DNA of 64,000 nucleotides from Pararhizobium_B sp963760965 (GCA_963760965.1 CAVXEW010000007.1:620001-684000); one strand, 5' to 3'. Shown: positions 32,750-42,661, counted from the stretch's first letter. The notes: generated by a model from the letters alone, not told the origin. A program made the numbers and translations.

Positions 32750-33661
32750 ATGTCCATCCTCGTCGACAGGAACACCAGGGTCCTCGTGCAGGGCCTCACC
32801 GGCAAGACCGGCACCTTCCACACCGAGCAGGCACTCGCCTACTACGGCACCAGGATGGTCGGCGGCACCCACCCCAGGAAGGGTGGCGAGAAGTGGCAGG
32901 GCAACGTCGACGGAGAGACGGTCGAACTGCCGATCTTCGCCTCCGTGGCCGAGGGCCGGGAGAAGACCGGGGCGAACGCCTCCGTCATCTACGTGCCGCC
33001 GGCGGGCGCCGCAGCCGCGATCCTCGAGGCGATCGAAGCGGAGATACCGCTGATCGTCTGCATCACCGAGGGCATACCGGTCGCCGACATGGTGAAGGTC
33101 AAGGCACGGCTCGAGAAGTCGAACTCCCGCCTGATCGGGCCCAACTGCCCGGGCGTTCTGACGCCGGAAGAATGCAAGATCGGCATCATGCCCGGAAACA
33201 TCTTCAAGAAGGGCTCGGTCGGCATTCTGTCGCGCTCCGGAACCCTTACGTATGAGGCCGTGTTCCAGACATCGAACGAGGGCCTCGGCCAGACGACCGC
33301 CGTCGGCATCGGCGGCGACCCTGTCAAGGGCACGGAGTTCATCGAGGTGCTCGAGATGTTCCTCGCCGACGACGAAACGAAGTCGATCGTGATGATCGGC
33401 GAGATCGGCGGCTCGGCCGAGGAGGACGCGGCACAGTTCCTCATCGACGAGGCGAAGAAGGGACGTTCCAAGCCCGCGGTCGGCTTCATCGCCGGGCGCA
33501 CGGCGCCCCCCGGCCGCACCATGGGGCACGCAGGCGCCGTCATCTCCGGCGGCAAGGGCGGCGCGGAGGACAAGATCGCGGCCATGGAGGCGGCGGGGAT
33601 CAGGGTCTCGCCGTCGCCGGCGCAGCTTGGCCGCACGCTCTCCGGCTTGCTGAAGGGCTGA
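32750..33661 (+). CDS. sucD: Succinyl-CoA synthetase subunit alpha
   Basis: CoA-binding and phosphohistidine subunit of succinyl-CoA synthetase. 303 residues. Key segments: VLVQGLTGKTGTFHTEQAL, GGTHPRKGG, the CoA-binding GPNCPGVLTPEECKIGIMPG, and the phosphorylated histidine in MGHAGAVISGGKGGAEDK. Start is three bases after sucC. A strong hairpin with a T run follows the stop. Confidence 0.98.
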   Translation: MSILVDRNTRVLVQGLTGKTGTFHTEQALAYYGTRMVGGTHPRKGGEKWQGNVDGETVELPIFASVAEGREKTGANASVIYVPPAGAAAAILEAIEAEIPLIVCITEGIPVADMVKVKARLEKSNSRLIGPNCPGVLTPEECKIGIMPGNIFKKGSVGILSRSGTLTYEAVFQTSNEGLGQTTAVGIGGDPVKGTEFIEVLEMFLADDETKSIVMIGEIGGSAEEDAAQFLIDEAKKGRSKPAVGFIAGRTAPPGRTMGHAGAVISGGKGGAEDKIAAMEAAGIRVSPSPAQLGRTLSGLLKG

Positions 33662-33664
33662 GAC

Positions 33665-33696
33665 GGTGAACGGGCGGAAACGCCCGTTTACCTTTT
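33665..33696 (+). terminator. Hairpin with T run between sucD and sucA
   Basis: A 12-bp stem (ggtgaacgggcg with cgcccgtttacc, one G-T pair) closed by a GAAA tetraloop and followed by TTTT. It has the full form of an intrinsic terminator, four bases after the sucD stop, and may set the ratio of sucCD to sucAB transcripts. Confidence 0.75.
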
Positions 33697-33825
33697 GAGG
33701 GTAGGGTGCGGCGGTTTCGCCGCGCCGGAACATGCACACCGGCCAAGGGGCCAGATGAAACGTTCCGGACCGGGGACTTCCGGATAAGGACAGGAGGCGG
33801 GGCCGAGAGCCTCGCGAGCGACGAG

Positions 33826-36816
33826 ATGGCACGCCAAGACGCCAACGACATTTTCCAGCAGACATCCTTCCTCTACGGCTCCAACGCCAGCTACATCGAG
33901 GATATGTACGCCCGATACGAGGACGACCCGGCTTCCGTGCCCGACGAGTGGCGGTCCTTCTTCGGCTCCCTCCAGGAGGAGGCCGAGGACGTCCGCAAGG
34001 CTGCAAGGGGCGCATCCTGGAAGAACCCCGACTGGCCGGTCAAGGCGAACGGCGAGCTGATCTCCGCCCTCGACGGCGACTGGGGAACCGTCGAGAAGCA
34101 TATGGAGGCCAAGCTCAAGACCAGGGCCGCCAACGGTCAGGCCGCCCCGGCAGCGCCAGGCGTGGACGTCATGCAGCAGACGCGCGACTCCGTGCGCGCC
34201 ATCATGATGATCCGGGCCTACCGCATGCGCGGCCACCTGCATGCCAAGCTCGACCCCCTCGGCATTGCCGAGCCGAAGGAAGACTACAACGAGCTCGATC
34301 CCGAGACCTACGGCTTCACCCGGGCCGACTACGACCGGAAGATCTTCCTCGACAACGTGCTCGGCCTCGAATGGGCGACGATCCCCGAGATGCTCGAGAT
34401 CCTCGAGCGCACCTATTGCTCGACCATCGGCGTCGAGTTCATGCACATCTCCGATCCGGAGGAGAAGGCCTGGATCCAGCAGCGCATCGAAGGGCCGGAC
34501 AAGGGCATCGACTTCACGCAGAGGGGCAAGATCGCCATCCTGCAGAAGCTGATCGAGGCGGAAGGCTTCGAGCAGTTCATCGACGTCAAGTACAAGGGAA
34601 CCAAGCGCTTCGGCCTCGACGGAGCGGAATCCGTGATCCCGGCGCTCGAGCAGATCATCAAGCGCGGCGGCGCGATCGGGCTGAAGGAAATCGTCCTGGG
34701 CATGGCCCACCGGGGTCGGCTGAACGTGCTTTCCCAGGTCATGCAGAAGCCGCACCGTGCGATCTTCCATGAGTTCAAGGGCGGCTCGTTCACTCCCGAC
34801 GAGGTCGAGGGCTCGGGCGACGTCAAGTACCACCTCGGCGCCTCGTCGGACCGGGAGTTCGACGGCAACAAGGTGCACCTGTCGCTGACGGCGAACCCCT
34901 CGCATCTCGAGATCGTCAACCCGGTGGTGATGGGCAAGGCACGCGCCAAGCAGGACCTGCTCGCCGGCAAGCCGCGCGAAGAGGTCGTGCCCCTCGAGAA
35001 GCGCGCCCAGGTGCTGCCGCTCCTGATCCACGGCGACGCCGCCTTTGCCGGCCAGGGCGTCGTCGCCGAGTGCCTCGGCCTGTCCGGGCTGCGCGGCCAC
35101 CGGGTCGGCGGCACGCTGCACTTCATCGTCAACAACCAGATCGGCTTCACCACCAACCCGAGATATTCCCGCTCGTCTCCCTACCCCTCCGACGTCGCCA
35201 AGATGATCGAGGCCCCGATCTTCCACGTCAACGGCGACGATCCCGAAGCGGTCGTCTATGCCGCCAAGGTGGCGATCGAGTTCCGGATGAAATTCCACAA
35301 GCCGGTCGTCATCGACATGTTCTGCTACCGTCGCTTCGGCCACAACGAGGGCGACGAGCCGGCATTCACCCAGCCGATCATGTACAAGAAGATCCGCACC
35401 CAGCAGACGACCTTGCAGATCTACGCGGACAAGCTCGTCGAGGAAGGACTCGTCCGCAAGGGCGACGTCGAGCAGATGAAGTCCGAGTGGCGCTCCCGCC
35501 TCGACGAGGAATTCGACCTCGGCAGCTCTTACAAGCCGAACAAGGCCGACTGGCTCGACGGCGTGTGGTCGGGAATGCGCGTCGCCGACAACCAGGACGA
35601 ACAGCGCCGCGGCAAGACCTCGGTGCCGATGAAGACGCTGAAGGAGATGGGCCGGAAGCTTTCCGACATCCCGGAAGGCTTCGATGCCCACCGCACGATC
35701 CAGCGCTTCATGGAAAACCGCAGGAAGATGATCGACACCGGCGAGGGCATCGACTGGGCGACGGCCGAGGCGCTTGCCTTCGGCTCGCTGCTCCTCGACG
35801 GGCATCCGGTCCGCCTCTCCGGCCAGGACGTCGAGCGCGGCACGTTCTCGCAGCGCCATTCCGTGCTGTACGACCAGGAGACCGAGGATCGCCTGATCCC
35901 GCTCAACAATCTCGGCAAGGGCCAGCAGCTTTACGAAGTCATCAACTCGATGCTCTCGGAAGAGGCGGTGCTCGGCTTCGAGTACGGCTACTCTCTCGCG
36001 GAGCCGAACGCCCTGACCCTGTGGGAAGCGCAGTTCGGCGACTTCGCCAACGGCGCTCAGGTGGTCTTCGACCAGTTCATCTCCTCCGGCGAGCGCAAGT
36101 GGCTTCGCATGTCCGGCCTCGTCTGCCTGCTTCCGCACGGCTACGAGGGCCAGGGACCGGAGCACTCCTCCGCGCGGCTGGAGCGCTATCTGCAGCTTTG
36201 CGCCGAGGACAACATGCAGGTCGCGAACTGCTCGACCCCCTCGAACTACTTCCACATCCTTCGCCGCCAGATGAAGCGCGACTTCCGCAAGCCGCTGATC
36301 CTGATGACGCCGAAATCGCTGCTGCGTCACAAGCGGGCGGTCTCGACGCTCTCGGAAATGGCGGGAGACACCTCCTTCCACCGCCTGCTCTGGGACGATG
36401 CCGAGGTGCTGAAGGACCAGCCGATCAAGCTCCAGAAGGATTCGAAGATCCGCCGCGTCGTCATGTGCACCGGCAAGGTCTACTACGACCTCTACGAGGA
36501 GCGCGAAGCCCGCGGGATCGACGACATCTACATCCTGCGTCTCGAGCAGCTCTACCCGTTCCCCGCCAAGGCGCTGATCAACGAGCTGTCGCGCTTCCGC
36601 GGCGCCGAGATGGTCTGGTGCCAGGAAGAGCCGAAGAACATGGGTGCCTGGGCCTTCATCGATCCCTATCTGGAATGGGTGCTCGCCCACATCGACGCCA
36701 AGTACCAGCGCGTGCGCTACACCGGCCGCCCGGCGGCCGCCTCGCCGGCGACGGGCCTGATGTCGAAGCACAAGGCACAGCTCGAATCCTTCCTCGAAGA
36801 CGCGCTCGGCGGCTGA
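33826..36816 (+). CDS. sucA: 2-oxoglutarate dehydrogenase E1 component
   Basis: Thiamine-diphosphate E1o that decarboxylates 2-oxoglutarate and reductively succinylates the E2 lipoyl group. 996 residues. The N-terminal E2-binding segment (FLYGSNASYIEDMYARYEDDP) is followed by KRFGLDGAESVIPALEQI, MAHRGRLNVLSQV, the ThDP motif region HGDAAFAGQGVVAECLGLS with IVNNQIGFTT, and late EYGYSLAEPNALTLWEAQFGDFAN. ATG 33826 is chosen to match MARQDAND; the frame runs upstream to 33706. sucB follows after 58 bases. Confidence 0.98.
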   Translation: MARQDANDIFQQTSFLYGSNASYIEDMYARYEDDPASVPDEWRSFFGSLQEEAEDVRKAARGASWKNPDWPVKANGELISALDGDWGTVEKHMEAKLKTRAANGQAAPAAPGVDVMQQTRDSVRAIMMIRAYRMRGHLHAKLDPLGIAEPKEDYNELDPETYGFTRADYDRKIFLDNVLGLEWATIPEMLEILERTYCSTIGVEFMHISDPEEKAWIQQRIEGPDKGIDFTQRGKIAILQKLIEAEGFEQFIDVKYKGTKRFGLDGAESVIPALEQIIKRGGAIGLKEIVLGMAHRGRLNVLSQVMQKPHRAIFHEFKGGSFTPDEVEGSGDVKYHLGASSDREFDGNKVHLSLTANPSHLEIVNPVVMGKARAKQDLLAGKPREEVVPLEKRAQVLPLLIHGDAAFAGQGVVAECLGLSGLRGHRVGGTLHFIVNNQIGFTTNPRYSRSSPYPSDVAKMIEAPIFHVNGDDPEAVVYAAKVAIEFRMKFHKPVVIDMFCYRRFGHNEGDEPAFTQPIMYKKIRTQQTTLQIYADKLVEEGLVRKGDVEQMKSEWRSRLDEEFDLGSSYKPNKADWLDGVWSGMRVADNQDEQRRGKTSVPMKTLKEMGRKLSDIPEGFDAHRTIQRFMENRRKMIDTGEGIDWATAEALAFGSLLLDGHPVRLSGQDVERGTFSQRHSVLYDQETEDRLIPLNNLGKGQQLYEVINSMLSEEAVLGFEYGYSLAEPNALTLWEAQFGDFANGAQVVFDQFISSGERKWLRMSGLVCLLPHGYEGQGPEHSSARLERYLQLCAEDNMQVANCSTPSNYFHILRRQMKRDFRKPLILMTPKSLLRHKRAVSTLSEMAGDTSFHRLLWDDAEVLKDQPIKLQKDSKIRRVVMCTGKVYYDLYEEREARGIDDIYILRLEQLYPFPAKALINELSRFRGAEMVWCQEEPKNMGAWAFIDPYLEWVLAHIDAKYQRVRYTGRPAAASPATGLMSKHKAQLESFLEDALGG

Positions 36817-36874
36817 ACCGGCGCATCTCGCCCCTAGCAACGGGCAGTCTGCTCAAGCCACCAAGGACATTACA

Positions 36875-38412
36875 ATGGCAACAGAAATTCGCGTTCCAAC
36901 CCTCGGCGAATCGGTCACCGAAGCGACCATCGGCACCTGGCTGAAGAAGGCCGGGGACACGGTCGCGGTCGACGAGCCCCTGGTGGAACTGGAGACCGAC
37001 AAGGTCACGCTGGAAGTGCCCGCCCCCGCCGCCGGCGTCCTTTCCGAAATCCTCGCGAAGGAAGGCGAGACCGTCGAGGTCAACGCGCTCCTCGGCCAGA
37101 TCGAGGCCGGCGACGGCGCGGCTTCCGGCAAGTCCGGCCGGTGCAGGCGGGCAAGGCTCCCCGTCGGAGAAGAAGAAGGAGGAGGCAGCCCCTGCCGGCT
37201 CCTCTGGCAAGCTCGTCGACGTTCCTGTTCCCGCAGCCGGGGAATCCGTCACCCAGGCCACGGTCGGCGAGATATTCAAGAAGGTCGGAGACGCCGTGCC
37301 GCACCGACGAATCCCTGCTCGAACTGGAGACCGACAAGGCCGCCCAGGAGATACCCTCGCCGGTGACCGGCGTGGTCCGCGAGCTGCTGGTCAAGGAGGG
37401 CGACGACGTCGAGGTCGGCGCGCTGCTCCTGCGCATCGAGGAAGGCGGCGAGGCCAAATCGGAGAAGCCCGCCGCCGAAGCGACGGCCGGCAAGAGCGAG
37501 CAGCCCCCGAAATCGGGCTCGGCCATGCCCGCTGCGCCTTCCGCCCGGAAGATGATGGCCGAACACGATGTCGCGCCCGAGCAGGTCAACGGCTCAGGCA
37601 AGCGCGGCCAGGTGCTGAAGGGCGACGTGCTCTCCGCTCTGACGCGGTCCGCTCCCTCGGCGCCGAACGAGACGCCGAAGGTCGCCCGCGCGCCGTCCGG
37701 AGAAGAGGACGCCGCGCGCGAGGAACGGGTGAAGATGACGCGCCTGCGCCAGACCATCGCGCGGCGCCTGAAGGACGCCCAGAACACCGCCGCCATGCTG
37801 ACCACCTACAACGAGGTCGACATGAAGCCGGTGATGGACCTGCGCACGAAATACAAGGAGCTCTTCGAGAAGAAGCACGGCGTCAAGCTCGGCTTCATGG
37901 GCTTCTTCACCAAGGCCGTCTGCCACGCTTTGAAGGAGGTTCCGGCCGTCAACGCCGAGATCGACGGCACCGACATCATCTACAAGAACTTCTGCCATAT
38001 CGGCGTCGCCGTCGGCACCGACAAGGGCCTCGTCGTCCCGGTCGTGCGCGATGCCGACCAGATGTCCATCGCCGAGATCGAGAAGGAGATCGCGCGCCTT
38101 GGCCGCGCGGCCCGCGACGGACAGCTCGCCATGGCCGACATGCAGGGCGGGACCTTCACCATCTCCAACGGTGGCGTTTACGGCTCGCTGATGTCCTCGC
38201 CGATCCTCAACGCGCCGCAATCCGGCATCCTCGGCATGCACAAGATCCAGGAGCGCCCGGTCGCCATCGGCGGCCAGGTCGTCATCCGTCCGATGATGTA
38301 TCTCGCCGTCTCCTACGACCATCGCATTGTCGACGGCAAGGAGGCGGTGACCTTCCTCGTTCGCGTCAAGGAGACGCTCGAGGATCCGGAGAGGCTCGTG
38401 CTGGATCTCTAG
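36875..38412 (+). CDS. sucB: 2-oxoglutarate dehydrogenase E2 (dihydrolipoyl succinyltransferase), two lipoyl domains, frame broken twice
   Basis: Transfers succinyl from lipoyl-lysine to CoA. Segments come from three frames. Frame A encodes the first lipoyl domain (RVPTLGESVTEATIG; lipoyl Lys43 in ELETDKVTLE). From about 37145 the next frame gives a Lys/Glu linker and the start of a second lipoyl domain (DVPVPAAGESVTQATVG). From about 37300 the third frame finishes it (LLELETDKAAQE) and continues through the peripheral-subunit-binding domain (SARKMMAEHDVAPEQVNG) to the catalytic domain, ending SYDHRIVDGKEAVTFLV. Removing one base near 37133-37148 and one near 37299 gives 511 residues. Both breaks are probable assembly insertions. 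AAGGA precedes the start. Confidence 0.88.
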
Positions 38413-38524
38413 CTCACGGACGGAGAGCGCTCTCCCCGACATTCGACGAACGGAAGGTCCGGACCGCCGGCCCGGGCCCTTCCGAACCAAGGCGCGCAGA
38501 CGCCGGCAAGAAGAGGGACACGTC

Positions 38525-39932
38525 ATGGCATACGACGTCATCGTCATCGGAACCGGACCGGGCGGCTATGTCTGCGCGATCAAGGCCGCGCAACTCGGCC
38601 TGAAGACGGCCGTGGTTGAAAAACGGCCGACATTCGGCGGCACATGCCTGAACATCGGCTGCATCCCGTCGAAGGCCCTGCTGCACGCGTCGGAGATGTA
38701 CCACCAGGCCGCCCACGAGCTGCCGAAGATGGGCGTCGGCAACGGCAAGCCCAAGCTCGACCTGAAGGCAATGATGGGCCACAAGGACGCGACCGTTAAG
38801 GCCAATGTCGATGGCGTCGCCTACCTGTTCAAGAAGAACAAGTATCGACACCTTCATCGGCAACGGCCGCCTCGTCGGCCAGGGCAAGGTCGCCGTCACC
38901 GACGACGCAGGCGGAACGAAGGAGATCGAGGCCAAGAACGTCGTCATCGCCACCGGGTCCGATGTCGCCGGCATCCCCGGCGTCGATCTGGAGATCGACG
39001 AGAAGGTGATCGTCTCGTCCACCGGCGCGCTCGAACTCGAGAAGATCCCCGAAAGGCTGGTCGTCGTCGGCGCTGGCGTGATCGGGCTGGAGATGGGCTC
39101 CGTCTGGGCCCGCCTCGGCTCGAAGGTGACCGTCGTCGAGTTTCTCGACAAGGTACTCGGCTCTATGGATGGCGAGGTCTCGCGGCAATTCCAGCGCATG
39201 CTGGCCAAGCAGGGCCTGGAGTTCCGGATGAGTTCGAAGGTCACCGCCGTGGAGAAGTCCGGGAAGGGAGCCCGGGTCACCTTCGAACCAGTCAAGGGCG
39301 GCGACGCCGAGACCGTCGAGGCCGATATCGTCCTGGTCGCCACCGGCCGCAAGCCCTTCACCGACGACCAGGGCCTCGCCAAGGCGGGCATCGTGCTCGA
39401 CAAGGCCGGCCGCATCGACGTCGACGATCATTTCCGCACTTCGATCCCCGGCGTCTACGCCATCGGCGACGTGATCCGGGGGCCGATGCTTGCCCACAAG
39501 GCGGAAGACGAGGGCGTGGCTGTCGCCGAGATCCTCGCCGGACAAGCCGGGCACGTGAACTACGACGTCATTCCCAATGTCGTCTACACGCAGCCGGAAG
39601 TCGCCTCCGTGGGCAGGACCGAGGAAGAGCTGAAGGCCGCCGGCGTGGACTACAAGGTCGGAAAGTTTCCCTTCACCGCGAACGGTCGTGCCCGGGCGAT
39701 GCTCGCCACCGATGGCTTCGTGAAGTTCCTGGCCGATGCCGCGACGGACCGTGTCCTCGGCGTCCACATCCTCGGCGCCGGCGCCGGCGAGATGATCCAC
39801 GAGGCCGCCGTCCTGATGGAGTTCGGCGGCTCTTCGGAGGATCTCGGCCGCACCTGCCATGCCCATCCGACGATGTCCGAGGCCGTCAGGGAGGCCGCGC
39901 TCGCGACTTTCGCGAAGCCGATCCACATCTGA
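38525..39932 (+). CDS. lpd: Dihydrolipoyl dehydrogenase (E3), one apparent frameshift
   Basis: Flavoprotein that reoxidises lipoyl groups of the oxoglutarate complex with NAD. The N-terminal part has VIGTGPGGYVCAIKAAQLG and the redox disulfide GGTCLNIGCIPSKALL. The frame breaks after LFKKNK, where an extra T at about 38843 splits the expected KKNK-IDTFIG; the next frame continues with NAD-binding VVVGAGVIGLEMGSVWARLG and the C-terminal interface ending TCHAHPTMSEAVREAA. Removing that base gives 468 residues, the normal length. It follows sucB by 112 bases and is followed by a strong hairpin. Confidence 0.9.
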
Positions 39933-39959
39933 CGGCCGCGCCGGCAAGGCACGCAAGAA

Positions 39960-39992
39960 CGAAAGCCCGGGACCAGGGTGCCCGGGCTTTCG
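39960..39992 (+). terminator. Terminator hairpin after lpd
   Basis: Perfect 12-bp stem (cgaaagcccggg/cccgggctttcg) with a nine-base loop, 28 bases after the lpd stop. It lies in a convergent gap and is likely to work for both strands; the plus-strand stem itself ends in CTTTCG rather than a long T run. Confidence 0.8.
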
Positions 39993-40012
39993 CGACTGGA
40001 TGGATCGTATTC

Positions 40013-40180
40013 CTAGCTCAGATAGGGCAGCAGCCACAGGTCGACGGGCGCCTGGGCGACGGTGATCTTCTTGACCACCGGCGTCGATGCCATCGTCATC
40101 TTGTGGAAATCGCACGCCATGGCGCCCGAAGAGGCGAACATGGCGACTGCCAGCCCGAATGCCAACATTCTCACAGTCAT
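40013..40180 (-). CDS. Small secreted protein, 55 residues
   Basis: Short protein with a signal peptide (VRMLAFGLAVAMFASSGAMA) and a mature part of about 34 residues beginning CDFHKMTMAS and ending in LWLLPYLS. AGAAGGAAG precedes ATG 40180 at good spacing. No known function. The Cys just after the cleavage site is not in a standard lipobox. Confidence 0.65.
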   Translation of the reverse strand: MTVRMLAFGLAVAMFASSGAMACDFHKMTMASTPVVKKITVAQAPVDLWLLPYLS

Positions 40181-40333
40181 GTTGAGCTTCCTTCTGACGT
40201 TCCTCGGAACACCGGTCAGGATACTGCGATATGGCCCGCCGGCCAACGGAAAAGCGACAGGACGCCGCGCGAAGGTCCGCTACGATTTTCGCGATTGCCG
40301 ATCACAATACGGTGACCGTGGCCCCGCAGTGAC

Positions 40334-41488
40334 CTATCGCACGGCCGTCACGGTGTACCCCGCCTGCCGCAGCCGCGCCACGAGGCCGTCCCTGCCAGGC
40401 AGGTGCAGCGCACCCACCGCGATGAAGGCATCGCCCCTGTCGATGATCGGCGCCGAGCGCTTCGCCATGACCGCGTTGCGGTCGGTGATGATGCGCTTCT
40501 GAAAGTCAGCGTAGCCGGATCCCGGCCCTGAATCCTCCTTGGGGGACACGGCCTGCATCATCGGCAGTATCGTGCCGATCCTGTCCTTGAGGTACAGGTC
40601 GGTCATGGTCACCGACACGTCGTCCATCAGGCCGCTGAGCTTCAGCGACTCGACGAGCCCGCGGATGTGAAACTTCATCGGCAGGCTGGCCATCGCCTGA
40701 AGTTGCTCGTCGAGGCTTTCCAGCCCCTCCACCGTCTTGCCTTCCTTCCGGGCGTTCTCGGCGATCCGCTTGTCGAGGAAGTCGATTCCGGCCTGCTTCC
40801 GCGCCGCCTCGCAGGCAGGAACCGCCACGAGGCTGGCGAGCATCCACGGCTTCATGCGGGCGACCAGCCCGTAGGAAAGGCCGCGCTGCTTCAGCTTGTC
40901 CTTGAGCAGGGCGAGGTCGCCTGCGTCGAGGTGGCTGGCGAGCGTGGTTCCGTCCGTGAACATCGTGAGGCTGGGCTTGGCGAGGATCTCGGCCTGCGCC
41001 TTCGAGGGATCGAGTATGTCCGTCGTCTCGATGACGACTGTCCGCGCCGCGCCGAGCGCCGCCTGCGCCTTCGCCGGCAGGTCGAGCACCCGCGGATCGG
41101 TGACGTGCATCGTGCCGTAGAGCCATGACGGTGCCGAGCCGGCCCGCGACACCCTCCAGAGCCGGTCGGTGCCGTTCGGCACCTTCGCCGCCTCCGCCCG
41201 AATCTTTGCCAGTTCGCCCGGATCGGTCTTCGCCATCCTCTCGAGAAGGTCGGTCCCTCCGCAGGCGGGCGGCGACTGCGCCGCGGCGGGATGCCCGCCG
41301 GCTGCCGCGCTGTCCTCGGCATGCGCCCTGCCCGTCGCGACCGCCATCACCACGACGAGGCTGATCGCGGCGAGGAGGTTGAGGAGTGCCATCGCCGCAA
41401 GCCCCGCGCCGGACAGTGCCCGTACCCGTCCGCCGGGCGGTTGCCGGCTGCCTGCCTGGATCATGGAACTACGTGTCTCGATGTGCAT
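40334..41488 (-). CDS. TraB/GumN family protein
   Basis: Putative membrane-anchored or exported protein of the TraB/GumN (PrgY-like) family, proposed to be metal-dependent proteases; function in this organism unknown. A hydrophobic N-terminal segment (MALLNLLAAISLVVVMAVATG) is followed by the family's paired motifs: SWLYGTMHVTDPRVLDLP near the start and the closing DAFIAVGALHLPGRDGLVARL. Starts at 41518, 41488 (chosen) and 41464 are all possible; none has a convincing ribosome site. About 376-394 residues. Confidence 0.87.
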   Translation of the reverse strand: MHIETRSSMIQAGSRQPPGGRVRALSGAGLAAMALLNLLAAISLVVVMAVATGRAHAEDSAAAGGHPAAAQSPPACGGTDLLERMAKTDPGELAKIRAEAAKVPNGTDRLWRVSRAGSAPSWLYGTMHVTDPRVLDLPAKAQAALGAARTVVIETTDILDPSKAQAEILAKPSLTMFTDGTTLASHLDAGDLALLKDKLKQRGLSYGLVARMKPWMLASLVAVPACEAARKQAGIDFLDKRIAENARKEGKTVEGLESLDEQLQAMASLPMKFHIRGLVESLKLSGLMDDVSVTMTDLYLKDRIGTILPMMQAVSPKEDSGPGSGYADFQKRIITDRNAVMAKRSAPIIDRGDAFIAVGALHLPGRDGLVARLRQAGYTVTAVR

Positions 41489-41550
41489 GGTCCGCGAGCA
41501 TAGGGAACACGTCCCCATATTCGGTTAACGCGACGGCGAAAATGTGCCGG

Positions 41551-42504
41551 TCAGGCGCGCGGGTGCGTCTTGTCGTAGACCTCCAGGAGACGCCCGGTGT
41601 CGACGCCCGTGTAGACCTGGGTCGTCGAGAGGCTTGCGTGGCCGAGCAGTTCCTGGATGGTCCTCAGGTCGCCGCCGCCGGCCAGCAGGTGCGTGGCGAA
41701 GGAATGCCTGAGCGCATGCGGCGTGGCTGTGTCCGGCAGGCCGAGCGCGGAGCGCATCTTCTTCATCTCGCGCTGGATGATCGCCGGTTGCAGGGCGCCG
41801 CCCCGCGCGCCGCGGAAGAGAGCCGATTCGGCACCGAGCTGCCATGGGCAGAGCCGCTTGTAGGCCTCGACCGCCTGCCGCGCTGCCGGGAGCAGCGGTA
41901 CGATGCGCGTCTTGCCGCCCTTGCCCGTTACCCGAAGGCTGCGGCTTTCGGGCGCCACCTCCGGCGGCTTCAGCGCCAGCGCCTCCGAGATGCGGAGGCC
42001 GCATCCGTAGAGCAGCGTCAGCACGGCAGCGTTGCGCGCCGCGATCCATGGTTCTTCGGCAAGCTGGCCGCGTGCGTCGACGACATCGAGTGCATCGCGG
42101 GCCGTCAGCGGCTTCGGCAGCGATTTCGGCTGTTTCGGAGCGCGCAGCGCCCTTGCTCCGGCGGCGTTTGCCAGCCCCTTTCGCTCCAGGTGGCGCAGGA
42201 ACGACCGGATGCCGGCAAGTCCCCGGCCGAGCGTGCGCGCACCGGCGCCGTTGCGCCGGCGGTCGGCAAGGAAGGCCCGCAGGTCCGAAGCCCGCAGCGC
42301 CGCGACGTCGGCGACGTCCGGCGGACCGGCGAGATGGCGTGTCAGGAAGGCGAGGAACTGGCGCAGATCGCGCTCGTAGGCCTCGACGGTCTTGTCCGCG
42401 AGCCGGCGCTCGTGGGCCAGGGCCTCGAGCCAGGCCTGTTTCTCGTCGCGAAGCCTCGCCGTCGCGGTAATGAGCAGTTCGTCCTGCAATTGCGGCCGCA
42501 CCAT
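41551..42504 (-). CDS. xerC: Tyrosine recombinase XerC
   Basis: Site-specific recombinase that resolves chromosome dimers at dif. 317 residues with an N-terminal SAM-like core-binding domain (about 20-110) and the catalytic domain. The active-site set is complete: Arg171 (YGCGLRISEAL), Lys195 (VTGKGGKTR), His263 and Arg266 (TPHALRHSFATHLL), His289 (LGHASLSTTQVYT) and Tyr298. XerC is preferred over XerD by context near priA, but the partner is not in the window. It is divergent from the acyltransferase gene. Confidence 0.94.
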   Translation of the reverse strand: MVRPQLQDELLITATARLRDEKQAWLEALAHERRLADKTVEAYERDLRQFLAFLTRHLAGPPDVADVAALRASDLRAFLADRRRNGAGARTLGRGLAGIRSFLRHLERKGLANAAGARALRAPKQPKSLPKPLTARDALDVVDARGQLAEEPWIAARNAAVLTLLYGCGLRISEALALKPPEVAPESRSLRVTGKGGKTRIVPLLPAARQAVEAYKRLCPWQLGAESALFRGARGGALQPAIIQREMKKMRSALGLPDTATPHALRHSFATHLLAGGGDLRTIQELLGHASLSTTQVYTGVDTGRLLEVYDKTHPRA

Positions 42505-42604
42505 CCTTGGAACATACGGGGGTCAGGCTGCATTCTGCATGTCGCGGCTTAGTGTTCCGTAAAGACGCAGCGATTGTGCCGAGTGGCATCTTACCGCTTT
42601 GTCA

Positions 42605-42634
42605 TTGTGAATTCATGATGTCTTGCGATAGGAT
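42605..42634 (+). promoter_or_regulatory. Candidate promoter of the acyltransferase gene
   Basis: TTGTGA, 18 bases, TAGGAT, ending 27 bases before the ATG at 42662, in an AT-richer intergenic patch divergent from xerC. Confidence 0.4.
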
Positions 42635-42661
42635 AGCTTCACCTGACCACGGGGATTCGCG

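Noticed and set aside
33688..36840. A 1050-codon minus-strand frame over sucA
   Set aside because: It mirrors sucA and its Leu/Val/Asp/Gly bias is that of an antisense shadow; the plus-strand protein is plainly E1o.
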